Positions 43,579 through 51,081 of a DNA stretch of 64,000 nt are shown piece after piece (position 1 is the stretch's first letter; each line of letters opens with the position of its first letter). Made by a program: the position numbers and the translations under genes. The notes below the pieces were generated by a model. The model had not been told where the DNA came from. It made no database searches and worked only from the letters and a program-made list of their open reading frames with translations. Origin of the DNA: Bacilli bacterium (GTDB lineage Bacteria > Bacillota_I > Bacilli_A > RF39 > UBA660); assembly GCA_017473105.1 (NCBI GenBank), contig JAFUNE010000010.1, forward strand, positions 50,469 through 114,468. The letters run 5' to 3'.

Positions 43579-45651
43579 ATTATTTTTTAAAATTTTATTT
43601 CTAATATATTTTTTTGGATTTTCATAATCACGTTCACGAACATCTTCATGCGTAAAAATCATAGGTTCTGTTTCTATATATTGAATATCACCATTATCAT
43701 CGTACCAAATCTTAACAAAATAGTCTCCCATCAAATTAGGAAGTTCGTTTTTCATCATAAATGATGATTGATCAACATTACACGGACATAAAAGCAAATG
43801 AATATTTCTATATAACATATAATAAACTTTATGGTAATGTCCTCTCAAAGATAAATTAGGTTTTGTATTACTAGGCATTTGATCAATACCATTTTGAGGT
43901 TTTGTAGATAATATTCTAGAAGTCCCACCACCCGGATGAAATAATTCTATCTTACAATTATCATAATAAACATACCCTCTATCTTGACCTAAAAATTCAA
44001 CATCACTACGTCTTTTTTCAAGTTCTTCTCCGAAAACAAAAGGACCATAATTAAATGTATGACTTTGATCATGACTTCCAGTAATAACTTTCCATTTCAT
44101 ACCAGGATACTTAGGTAAATTTTTTGCAGTATAATCAACCTGTGCAGTAGCACCGAATAAAAATACTTCACCAACATGATTAGGTCTAACTCTTGAATAA
44201 TCTCCATCAGATATATCTCCAATATGAAACATATCAGTAATTCCCCTGTTATATGCTTCATATGCAAAAGTATTTACCATGCTAGGTTGACACCAAATAC
44301 TACCATAATGAGTATCAGATACAACACCAAACTCTCTCATATGTAACTCTTCTTTTGGAGGTTTAACTTCATAATGACGTCTTTTTTGAAAAAATTTACG
44401 AACTACAAGTTCATTATTAATTTCAACAATTTCTATTTCACGACCATATTGTTGAAGCATATCTATAATACCAAAAAGTTCATTTTCACTCATACCAAGA
44501 CGTTCTTTTAAAGAATTAAAACTTTCTTCTTTTTTCATCATTCTATATAACTTATCAAGTCTGTCAAAAAGCTCGCTACCACCACGTCTTCTATTATTTT
44601 TCTTATATACAAACTCATCTTCCTCACCTTTACCAAGATATAAAGGTTTAACAGTTAAATAATTTTCCTTACTTGGTAAATAATATGGAGACAAAAACGA
44701 ATTCAATTTAGACAATTTACCAGTTTTAGTATAATTAATATCAAATGTATAAGACCCCATTGTATTTTGTTGACTTAAAGCTTTCATTTTAGGAGTTCTC
44801 TCAACAACAGATGGAATAGCAAATATTCTAGTATCTCTAATTTGAGGAAACTCCTGAGCAGTAAGAGTACCACCTAATAAAATCGCATCATAATCCTCAT
44901 AACTTGACATACTTCTACTATATTTTTGAGGAGAATAAGCAATCGTATATGATTCTCCTGTTTTCTTTAAACTTTCAACTTTAATACAAACATTATTAAA
45001 ATGTAAATTACAATTTTTAGGACCCAAATATATCATATCTTCTCTTTTAGAAGCAATATATTTACCAACATCCAACTCTTTTCCCCAAGTATGATCAGTA
45101 TCACCAGTAATAAATAAAGTTTGAATTCCCTCAACACATGGAAAATATTTAATCAAATGATCAGCTTGACCATAAGCATCATTAGAAATCAAACTTTTTC
45201 CAAATTTAGTTTCTTCAGTTTTATTATATTTACCTTCAAGTAAATTACCAGCTACTATAACATAACTTACACCTTCATGAGCAAATTTTCTATAAATGTC
45301 ATTCAACATAGCAATTTGTTCGCTTTTACTACCAAATCTTAAATCAGAAATAACACCAATCTTAGTATGATTATCGTCTGTTTTAATTCTATAAACATTT
45401 TCTTTAGTAAAATCTGGTTGATGTGAAATTGATAATTTAACATCATCTCCAACATCAGTAAAAGTAATATTAACCCCACCATCTTTTAATTGTTTAACAT
45501 ATCCAAATAAATCATAACTACTAATTTTTAATTCCTTAGATAAGTTACTAACACTTTCCCCCTTAGCTAAACGTTCTGATAAAATAGACAAGATTTCATC
45601 AGAATTGAATTCTTGATTTGAATTCTTTTCTTTATTCTTTTTAACTGACAT
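43567..45651 (-). CDS. Double metallophosphoesterase-domain protein
   Basis: A 694-residue soluble protein. The start is the ATG at 45651 (MSVKKNK), 5 bases after GGGAGG; upstream ATGs would run through the hairpin at 45663-45709. Two calcineurin-like modules are visible. The N-terminal one is degenerate (SDLRFGS, AGNLLEG, TGDTDHTWG). The C-terminal one is intact: SDTHYGS, GDISDG, GSHDQSH, RGHYHK, the usual D-x-H, GD-x-x-D, G-[NS]-H-D, G-H-x-H set. A helix-turn-helix-like segment precedes each module (SISDYDLFGYVKQL-like). Substrate unknown; DNA-repair or nucleotide phosphoesterases are possible. Confidence 0.85.
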   Translation of the reverse strand: MSVKKNKEKNSNQEFNSDEILSILSERLAKGESVSNLSKELKISSYDLFGYVKQLKDGGVNITFTDVGDDVKLSISHQPDFTKENVYRIKTDDNHTKIGVISDLRFGSKSEQIAMLNDIYRKFAHEGVSYVIVAGNLLEGKYNKTEETKFGKSLISNDAYGQADHLIKYFPCVEGIQTLFITGDTDHTWGKELDVGKYIASKREDMIYLGPKNCNLHFNNVCIKVESLKKTGESYTIAYSPQKYSRSMSSYEDYDAILLGGTLTAQEFPQIRDTRIFAIPSVVERTPKMKALSQQNTMGSYTFDINYTKTGKLSKLNSFLSPYYLPSKENYLTVKPLYLGKGEEDEFVYKKNNRRRGGSELFDRLDKLYRMMKKEESFNSLKERLGMSENELFGIIDMLQQYGREIEIVEINNELVVRKFFQKRRHYEVKPPKEELHMREFGVVSDTHYGSIWCQPSMVNTFAYEAYNRGITDMFHIGDISDGDYSRVRPNHVGEVFLFGATAQVDYTAKNLPKYPGMKWKVITGSHDQSHTFNYGPFVFGEELEKRRSDVEFLGQDRGYVYYDNCKIELFHPGGGTSRILSTKPQNGIDQMPSNTKPNLSLRGHYHKVYYMLYRNIHLLLCPCNVDQSSFMMKNELPNLMGDYFVKIWYDDNGDIQYIETEPMIFTHEDVRERDYENPKKYIRNKILKNNKKH

Positions 45652-45662
45652 ATTACCTCCCG

Positions 45663-45709
45663 AAAAAAAGGATGTAAATAAATCACAAAAATATTTATTC
45701 ACATCCTTT
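45663..45709 (-). terminator. Terminator-like hairpin directly in front of the 43567 gene (possible attenuator)
   Basis: Minus strand: 9-bp stem AAAGGATGT / ACATCCTTT extended by seven more pairs after one mismatch, then seven T, and GGGAGG of the next gene starts right after. No room remains for a promoter between hairpin and SD, so either readthrough is regulated or the hairpin ends rnhB transcripts and a promoter lies upstream of it. Confidence 0.7.
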
Positions 45710-45784
45710 CCTATCATCACCTATTTTAAGAATACTATAAGAAAAAATTTTTTTCAACTAAAAAACATTTTTTTTACAACATAT

Positions 45785-46381
45785 TTATTTTACATATTCA
45801 CTACATGGAGCAAATGTTTTTCTATGTTCTTCTATAATACCATATTTACGAATTGCTTCTATGTGAGCTTTAGTTCCATAACCCTTATTTTTCTTAAATA
45901 AATATTCTGGATGTTTTTTATCTAACTCATCCATCATTCTATCTCTAGTGACTTTAGCTATAATGCTTGCAGCTGCAATACTTTGACTCTTAGCATCCCC
46001 TTTTACAATTGATGTACTTGGAATATCTAATTCAAGTTTAACAGCATCAATTAAAACATGTTCAGGTTTAATACTACATTTATCAATAGCTTCCTTCATT
46101 GCAAGTTTAGTTGCTTCAAGAATATTAACTTCATCAATAACTTTCTCACTAGACATACCAATCCCAACACCTAAAGCATCTTTCATAATAATATCAAAAA
46201 GTTTTTCTCTCTTTTTTTCACTAATTTTTTTTGAATCATTAATTTCTTCATTGTAATAATCAACTGGCAAAACAACACATGCACACACAACTGGACCAAC
46301 AAGTGGACCACGACCAACCTCATCTACTCCACCTATTAGTGTTATACCATTTTTATAAAGTTCGTTTTCAAAATCTTTCAT
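45785..46381 (-). CDS. rnhB: Ribonuclease HII
   Basis: A 198-residue enzyme that removes ribonucleotides from DNA-RNA hybrids. N-terminal [16 protein letters not shown] holds the first Asp-Glu pair; LIDAVKL carries the third acid; [21 protein letters not shown] gives the fourth, and [10 protein letters not shown] is the substrate-binding signature. The length is standard. SD AGAGGTATAAA. It lies upstream of the metallophosphoesterase gene on the same strand. Confidence 0.96.
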   Translation of the reverse strand: MKDFENELYKNGITLIGGVDEVGRGPLVGPVVCACVVLPVDYYNEEINDSKKISEKKREKLFDIIMKDALGVGIGMSSEKVIDEVNILEATKLAMKEAIDKCSIKPEHVLIDAVKLELDIPSTSIVKGDAKSQSIAAASIIAKVTRDRMMDELDKKHPEYLFKKNKGYGTKAHIEAIRKYGIIEEHRKTFAPCSEYVK

Positions 46382-46408
46382 TTTATACCTCTACAAACTA
46401 TTCTAACA

Positions 46409-46437
46409 TAAAAAAAGAGAATTAACTCTCTTTTTTT
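46409..46437 (-). terminator. Terminator after the CotZ-like gene
   Basis: 10-bp stem AAAAAAGAGA / TCTCTTTTTT with a 6-base loop, T run on the minus strand. Confidence 0.88.
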
Positions 46438-46849
46438 ATATACACTCTATATAAGTATCATTTAAACATCTAATAGAACACAAACAATTAATATTCATAG
46501 TAAATATTGAATCTGTTGCAACATATGGATAAACACTTGTAGTATCAGGATTTGTAGTAAGAACTCTAAATGTTGCACAACATCCATCAATCTTTTCAAC
46601 TCTAAATACATTACTAGTATCATCTGTTTCAGTTCTACTTGTTGGCATACTCCAAGCAACGCCATTACTTCCACAAGCATAAATCATTATAGGCCTTGTA
46701 TTACAAATTATACAGTTAGGACCACCACCAAGAGCAGGTCTATCACAAGAAAGCAAACAACTATCAGGACAAGCATTATTTTGAAGCACATTTATAACTT
46801 GTAATATTTCTTGGATACAATTACTATTATTATCACAATTATTACACAT
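46436..46849 (-). CDS. Spore coat protein, CotY/CotZ family
   Basis: A 137-residue Cys-rich protein with 16 or so Cys in clusters (MCNNCDNNSNC, NACPDSCLLSC, IICN, GCCATF, NCLCSIRC). The order of motifs, C-I-Q-x-[IV]-x-x-[IV] then CP-x-SC, a central Pro/Gly-rich part, FRVEKIDGCCATFRVL, and the final N-x-x-C-x-C-x-I-x-C, matches CotY/CotZ of the spore crust or exosporium. It would form disulphide-linked layers. SD AAGGAGTG, own terminator. Outer-coat proteins are good evidence for sporulation in this organism. Confidence 0.85.
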   Translation of the reverse strand: MCNNCDNNSNCIQEILQVINVLQNNACPDSCLLSCDRPALGGGPNCIICNTRPIMIYACGSNGVAWSMPTSRTETDDTSNVFRVEKIDGCCATFRVLTTNPDTTSVYPYVATDSIFTMNINCLCSIRCLNDTYIECI

Positions 46850-46916
46850 ACAATCACTCCTTTATCTTACACTATAAAGTATGTATAATTATCAAATAAA
46901 GTGATAAAATTTGCCC

Positions 46917-46942
46917 AAAAAAAAGAGAACTTATTAGTTCTC
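46917..46942 (-). terminator. Terminator after rpmA
   Basis: 7-bp stem GAGAACT / AGTTCTC with a 4-base loop and eight T on the minus strand. Confidence 0.9.
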
Positions 46943-47218
46943 ATAAACACTAACTTGTTTTTTATCTTTTCCTTTTCTTTCAAACTTAACGATTCCGCTA
47001 ACTTTAGCATATAAAGTATGATCTTTTCCCATACCTACGTTAGTTCCTGGATAGATTTTAGTTCCTCTTTGACGATAGATAATAGATCCACCCTTAGCAG
47101 TTTGTCCATCAGAAAGCTTAGCTCCTAATCTACGACCAGCTGAATCTCTACCGTTTTTAGTAGAACCTACACCTTTTTTAGATGCGAATAATTGTATATT
47201 CAAATTCATTTTAATCAT
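46934..47218 (-). CDS. rpmA: 50S ribosomal protein L27 precursor
   Basis: A 94-residue L27. The start is the ATG at 47218 ([16 protein letters not shown]), or the ATG three codons later, after AAGGAGG. The first ~12 residues ending IQLFA-S are the N-terminal extension that Prp removes in Firmicutes (usual motif LQFFA-S), exposing the N-terminus that reaches the peptidyl-transferase centre. Then come the typical [19 protein letters not shown] and [15 protein letters not shown]. Last gene of the rplU-prp-rpmA operon. Confidence 0.96.
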   Translation of the reverse strand: MIKMNLNIQLFASKKGVGSTKNGRDSAGRRLGAKLSDGQTAKGGSIIYRQRGTKIYPGTNVGMGKDHTLYAKVSGIVKFERKGKDKKQVSVYEN

Positions 47219-47525
47219 GGCTTTCCTCCTTAATATCAATATTTTTATCATAACTATCTCTTAGTTCATACATAAGATCAACTAGAGTATTAAGTAAACT
47301 ATTAGTTATATTATCTTTCTTAATATTAACAATTTTCAAATCATTAGTATCAGTATAACTAATAGCATCCTCATCGATATTAACAATAGAATTAATTGTA
47401 GTAACTATCATTGTACTAAAAGAAGCACAAACAATATCTTTACCATACTCAGCATATCCTGCATGACCAATACATTCTATCTTATCAATGATATTATTAT
47501 TCTTACTAATTCTTACTTTAATCAT
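47211..47525 (-). CDS. prp: Ribosomal-processing cysteine protease Prp
   Basis: A 104-residue protein of the YsxB family, which cleaves the L27 extension. The catalytic His and Cys are in [18 protein letters not shown] (His ~22, Cys ~34). The C-terminus is acidic (IKEESHD). It lies between rplU (stop/start overlap of one base) and rpmA (8-base overlap), the canonical Firmicutes order. Confidence 0.95.
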   Translation of the reverse strand: MIKVRISKNNNIIDKIECIGHAGYAEYGKDIVCASFSTMIVTTINSIVNIDEDAISYTDTNDLKIVNIKKDNITNSLLNTLVDLMYELRDSYDKNIDIKEESHD

Positions 47526-47824
47526 TATTTATTAATAGACTTAACAAGAATCTTAGTATAAGGTTGTCTATGTCCTTGAGTTTTTCTATATTTTTTCTTA
47601 GGTTTGTATTTAAATACTAAAACTTTCTTTTGTTTACCATGTTTTAATACTTTAGCAACAACCTTAGCTCCTTTAACAGTAGGAGTTCCTACTTTACCAT
47701 CAACATATAAAACTTCATCAAAAACAACTTCGCTATCTACTTCATTGTTCAACTTTTCAACATATAGTTCTTGTCCTTCTTCAACCATATATTGTTTTCC
47801 ACCAGTTACAAATATTGCTTTCAT
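47525..47824 (-). CDS. rplU: 50S ribosomal protein L21
   Basis: A 99-residue L21 with N-terminal [22 protein letters not shown], central [16 protein letters not shown] and the C-terminal [17 protein letters not shown] signature. SD GGAGGA, 5 bases before the ATG. First gene of the operon, preceded by the L21 leader RNA. Confidence 0.97.
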   Translation of the reverse strand: MKAIFVTGGKQYMVEEGQELYVEKLNNEVDSEVVFDEVLYVDGKVGTPTVKGAKVVAKVLKHGKQKKVLVFKYKPKKKYRKTQGHRQPYTKILVKSINK

Positions 47825-47828
47825 ATTA

Positions 47829-47935
47829 TTCCTCCTTCAATAAGACTCGCTTTTAAGGTAAAAGTTTGCACTTTATTTATAAACCTTTTCGATGCGGTTG
47901 TAGAGAAAGATTTCTACAAACATGGATATTTTAAC
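47829..47935 (-). promoter_or_regulatory. L21 leader RNA (autoregulatory)
   Basis: The ~107 bases upstream of rplU contain, 5' to 3', a hairpin TTTGTAGAAA...CTCTACAA, the single-stranded-like GCATCGAAAAGGTTTATAAA, GTGCAAAC and ACCTTAAAAGCGAGTC leading to the SD. This is the layout of the Firmicutes L21 leader family (ylqc/L21), proposed to bind L21 and control the operon. I match it by position and partial sequence memory. Confidence 0.65.
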
Positions 47936-47980
47936 ACATATATTTAAAACTGTCAAACTATAATTAAATATTTTATAAAT

Positions 47981-48007
47981 AAAAAACTATATCAATAGAT
48001 ATAGCTT
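47981..48007 (-). terminator. Terminator downstream of spoIVFB
   Basis: 9-bp stem AAGCTATATC / GATATAGTT with a 4-base loop and T run on the minus strand. It follows the coding remnant at 48014-48127. Confidence 0.8.
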
Positions 48008-48013
48008 TTATTA

Positions 48014-48127
48014 TTAATTTCCTAAATCTAATAAACTAGACATTTGAGTTGTAAAATCATTATTAGTATTTCCATAAGAATTTAAATTCTATTTAAAAGA
48101 AGTAGATTTCAATGAATTAGATAATAA
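48014..48127 (-). pseudogene. Coding remnant downstream of spoIVFB
   Basis: On the minus strand one frame reads SLLSNSLKSTSFK, a TAG at 48091-48089, then NLNSYGNTNNDFTTQMSSLLDLGN and TAA at 48016-48014. No ATG or SD precedes it. The composition and the clean terminal stop before a terminator suggest the 3' end of a lost gene rather than chance. I cannot name it. Confidence 0.3.
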
Positions 48128-48129
48128 AC

Positions 48130-48873
48130 TTAGACTCCAGTATTATAAGAATTAAAATATTTTTTTAAAAAACTACTTTCAAATTCATTATTTATAATAT
48201 GATAACAATCCCTCTTAAATAAATTAACATTATTAATAAACTTATATCTTTTAAAATGTAATTCTTTATATAATCTTTCTAATAAAAATTTATTAAATTT
48301 ATATTTAAAATTAACTACTTCAAATAAAATACTTTTAATAAAGAAGATAAAAATTAGAAAAGATAAAAAAGATAATTTATAAATCAAAAATATAAACGAA
48401 AATAAAATTGAAATAAAACAAGTTATTTTAAAAGATAATTTATAATTAAATAACAAATCAAAAAATAAGTTTAAAAGTTTACCCCCATCTAAAGGAATAA
48501 TTGGTAAAAAATTAAATGATATCAAAAAATAATTAATCCTTTTAAACAAACTAAAAACATGAATACTTACATAAGAATTTAAATATAAATATCTAACTAT
48601 AATAAAAAATATAATTTGAAATAAAATACCACCTATTAAACATAAAAACTCTTTATATATTTTTAAATTAATATCAGTTTGCAAAATACTAATACCACCA
48701 AAAGGATAAATTAAAATATTTAATACTTTTACTCCACACAATGAAGCAAAAAAACAATGTCCAAGTTCATGAATTAAAATAACTATTAACAACAAATAAA
48801 TACATTCAAAATAACCAGCAAGAAAAAATAATAATAAAAATATATATGTTGAATCATGTATTTTAATTTTCAT
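48130..48873 (-). CDS. spoIVFB: Stage IV sporulation protein FB-like intramembrane protease (SpoIVFB)
   Basis: A 247-residue M50B site-2-type metalloprotease. It has a short N-terminus, zinc motif VILIHELGHCFFA (~31-43) in a membrane helix, GGISIL, then the third ligand motif NFLPIIPLDGGKLL (~117-130), with 5-6 helices in all and a basic C-terminal extension. In Bacillus it cuts pro-sigma-K in the mother cell. Its start overlaps the SpoIVFA-like gene by 11 bases, and rplU-prp-rpmA follow, the Bacillus order. Confidence 0.9.
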   Translation of the reverse strand: MKIKIHDSTYIFLLLFFLAGYFECIYLLLIVILIHELGHCFFASLCGVKVLNILIYPFGGISILQTDINLKIYKEFLCLIGGILFQIIFFIIVRYLYLNSYVSIHVFSLFKRINYFLISFNFLPIIPLDGGKLLNLFFDLLFNYKLSFKITCFISILFSFIFLIYKLSFLSFLIFIFFIKSILFEVVNFKYKFNKFLLERLYKELHFKRYKFINNVNLFKRDCYHIINNEFESSFLKKYFNSYNTGV

Positions 48874-49408
48874 TTTTTACAGGTTTATCATCTTTATATA
48901 ATACGTAATAATAAAAATCACTTAAACTTTTTCCTAAAACTTCTCCTTTTTCAACATAATCATATATTTTAATTTCTTCACTAACATTACCATATAAAGC
49001 ATAATATCCATTACTTTGCTGAACCATAACTATATTACCATAACCTTCTTTTTCACCAATAAAAGTAATTATCCCAGAATCTCTCATAATAATATTTTCA
49101 TTTTCACTAACTAAATATTTATATCCATCTTTATATTCAATAACAGATTCCATTTCATTAAAAACAGATGTTTCTTCCTTTTTATTATAAACACCAGAAA
49201 TCTTATCTAAAAAATTATTAATCTTACTAAAATCCATCGTATTATTCAAAACATCATTAATTAAAAAATTTCTAAAAGTAGAATTACTATTACTTATAAT
49301 AATTACAATCATAGTAAAAATAATAACTGTATAAAATTTAGATAAAATGATTTTAAAAACACTACTCTTTTTAGTATTATTTTTATTTTTATATTCTTCA
49401 TATGTCAT
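48863..49408 (-). CDS. spoIVFA: SpoIVFA-like regulator of the SpoIVFB protease
   Basis: A 181-residue protein with a basic N-terminus, one membrane helix (~23-42, FYTVIIFTMIVIIISNS), a linker and a C-terminal LytM/M23-like fold (GIITFIGEKEGYGNIVMV, then YYALYGNVSEE and VEKGEVLGKS). The catalytic His residues of M23 peptidases are missing, as in SpoIVFA, which holds SpoIVFB inactive. No SD precedes the ATG; a -10-like AATATAAT lies 5 bases upstream. Operon with spoIVFB. Confidence 0.82.
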   Translation of the reverse strand: MTYEEYKNKNNTKKSSVFKIILSKFYTVIIFTMIVIIISNSNSTFRNFLINDVLNNTMDFSKINNFLDKISGVYNKKEETSVFNEMESVIEYKDGYKYLVSENENIIMRDSGIITFIGEKEGYGNIVMVQQSNGYYALYGNVSEEIKIYDYVEKGEVLGKSLSDFYYYVLYKDDKPVKNEN

Positions 49409-49413
49409 AATAA

Positions 49414-49436
49414 ATTATATTAATTATTTATGCATA
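49414..49436 (-). promoter_or_regulatory. Sigma-E-like promoter of spoIVFA
   Basis: On the minus strand, AATATAAT (49421-49414) is followed by TTATT and the ATG. About 12 bases upstream is an A/T octamer resembling the sigma-E -35 (GAATATAT; upper end near 49441). It lies within the 3' end of radC. Weak as a promoter call by itself because the region is AT-rich. Confidence 0.35.
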
Positions 49437-50107
49437 TATTCATAAAAACTAAAATACTTTTCATTACCAAATATTATATGATCAACAACAGGAAGAGCCA
49501 TAATATTACCAATCTCCATTAAATACTTAGTTATTTCATTATCCTGTTTACTAGGACTAGGATCACCAGATGGATGATTATGAATAACTATAATAGAATT
49601 AGCACTTTCTAAATAAGCATGTTTAAAGACTTCCCTTGGATGTACACATGATGAATTTAAAGTACCTTTAAACAACATTTTATAAGAAATTAACTTACTC
49701 TTCGAATCTAAATAAATCGCGTAAAAATACTCTTGTTTCTTATCTAAAAATAAATCTTTAAAATAATTAAAAATAACATTAGAGTTATTAAGCAAAACAT
49801 CACTCTTATCAATACAATTATAAATACGTTTTCCAATCTCAACACAAGCAATAAGTTCTATAGCTTTAACACTACCTATTCCGTCAATCTTAATAAGTTT
49901 ATTATAACTAATATTTTTTAAATTACTTATTTCACCTATTTCATTAAGTAAAATCATAGCAACAGTCTTAACAGAATACTTTTTAGTACCACTTTTTAAT
50001 ATTATGGATAACAATTCTTCATTCGATAAAGAACTAACCCCATGCTTTAATAATCTTTCTCTAGGTCTTTCATTATTTGGAATATCCTTAATTTTCAATA
50101 AATACAT
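49424..50107 (-). CDS. radC: RadC family protein (JAB/MPN domain)
   Basis: A 227-residue protein with an N-terminal helix-hairpin-helix-like part (DGIGSVKAIELIAC, ~75-88) and a C-terminal JAB metalloprotease-like domain with HNHPSGDPSPSKQD, the RadC signature. Despite the name, a direct DNA-repair role is not well supported; the function is unresolved. In Bacillus it precedes mreB/minC/spoIVFA; here it directly precedes spoIVFA, with the mre/min genes absent. Divergent from ylbJ. Confidence 0.92.
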   Translation of the reverse strand: MYLLKIKDIPNNERPRERLLKHGVSSLSNEELLSIILKSGTKKYSVKTVAMILLNEIGEISNLKNISYNKLIKIDGIGSVKAIELIACVEIGKRIYNCIDKSDVLLNNSNVIFNYFKDLFLDKKQEYFYAIYLDSKSKLISYKMLFKGTLNSSCVHPREVFKHAYLESANSIIVIHNHPSGDPSPSKQDNEITKYLMEIGNIMALPVVDHIIFGNEKYFSFYEYMHK

Positions 50108-50172
50108 ATTTCCTCCATATTTATTATTAGTAAAAAAGTTATCAAAACACTACAAAAAGAATAAACTTTCTT

Positions 50173-51081
50173 ATGAAGAAAAACATATTAATATCAATAT
50201 TTCTAATAATATTTTTAATAAATTCAAGAGTAATAATAGACACAGTTAAATCAACATCAATATTATTTTTTAACAATATATTTATATCACTATTTCCATT
50301 CATGATATTAAGTGAAATTCTATTTTATTTTGACTATCACATATTCATAAAAAATACATTTTTAGGAAAAATATTAAATAAATTATTTAATTCAAACGAA
50401 ATAATTACAACTATATTTATATTTAGTATCTTCTCATCAAACCCAAATAACGCAGTATACATAAAAACAATGTTAGACAATAAACAATTAAACGAAAAAG
50501 ATGCTACAAATATTTTATGTTTCACATATTTTCCATCAATACTATTTACTATAGCAACAATTGGAATAATTATATTTAATAACATAAAAATCGGAATAAT
50601 TCTTTATTTAAATTGTATATTAAATAATATATTAATAGCTTTATATTTAAAAAAAGAAAAAATCACATATACAAAACATAACAACATAAACAAAAAAGAA
50701 ACATTAATAAATACAATTAAAAACGCAATAATAAAATCAATTAATAATTTATACATTATACTAGGAGTAATAATAATATTTTCAATAATACTAAATTTAA
50801 TAAAAAAACTAATAAAACCAAATAATATAATAATATTAATAATATCTTCATTTTTAGAATTATCAAATACAATAAACATAATAAAAAATATAGAAATAAA
50901 TTTATATTTAAAATTATTCATAACATCATTCTCATTAAATTTTAGTGGATTATCTATATTATTTCAAAGTTTTACAATATTAAATAATTATAAATTAAAC
51001 ATAAAAAAAATATTAATTATAAAATTAATATTTTCTCTAATTACAAGTATTATCTTGATTTCCATTTTGCATATAATCTAG
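50173..51081 (+). CDS. ylbJ: YlbJ-like sporulation integral membrane protein
   Basis: A 302-residue protein with about eight helices. The N-terminal pattern (SRVIIDTVKSTSILFFNNIFISLFPFMILSEIL) and FSIFSSNPNNAVYIKTM near residue 95 fit the YlbJ family, needed for spore cortex formation in Bacillus. There is no SD; AATAAACT lies 5 bases before the ATG, as at other spore genes here. The last 32 bases overlap the convergent pseudopilin gene. Very A-rich codons (many ATA). Confidence 0.82.
   Translation: MKKNILISIFLIIFLINSRVIIDTVKSTSILFFNNIFISLFPFMILSEILFYFDYHIFIKNTFLGKILNKLFNSNEIITTIFIFSIFSSNPNNAVYIKTMLDNKQLNEKDATNILCFTYFPSILFTIATIGIIIFNNIKIGIILYLNCILNNILIALYLKKEKITYTKHNNINKKETLINTIKNAIIKSINNLYIILGVIIIFSIILNLIKKLIKPNNIIILIISSFLELSNTINIIKNIEINLYLKLFITSFSLNFSGLSILFQSFTILNNYKLNIKKILIIKLIFSLITSIILISILHII

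Noticed and set aside
47604..47843. Plus-strand open frame opposite rplU
   Set aside because: Antisense to ribosomal protein L21, no SD.
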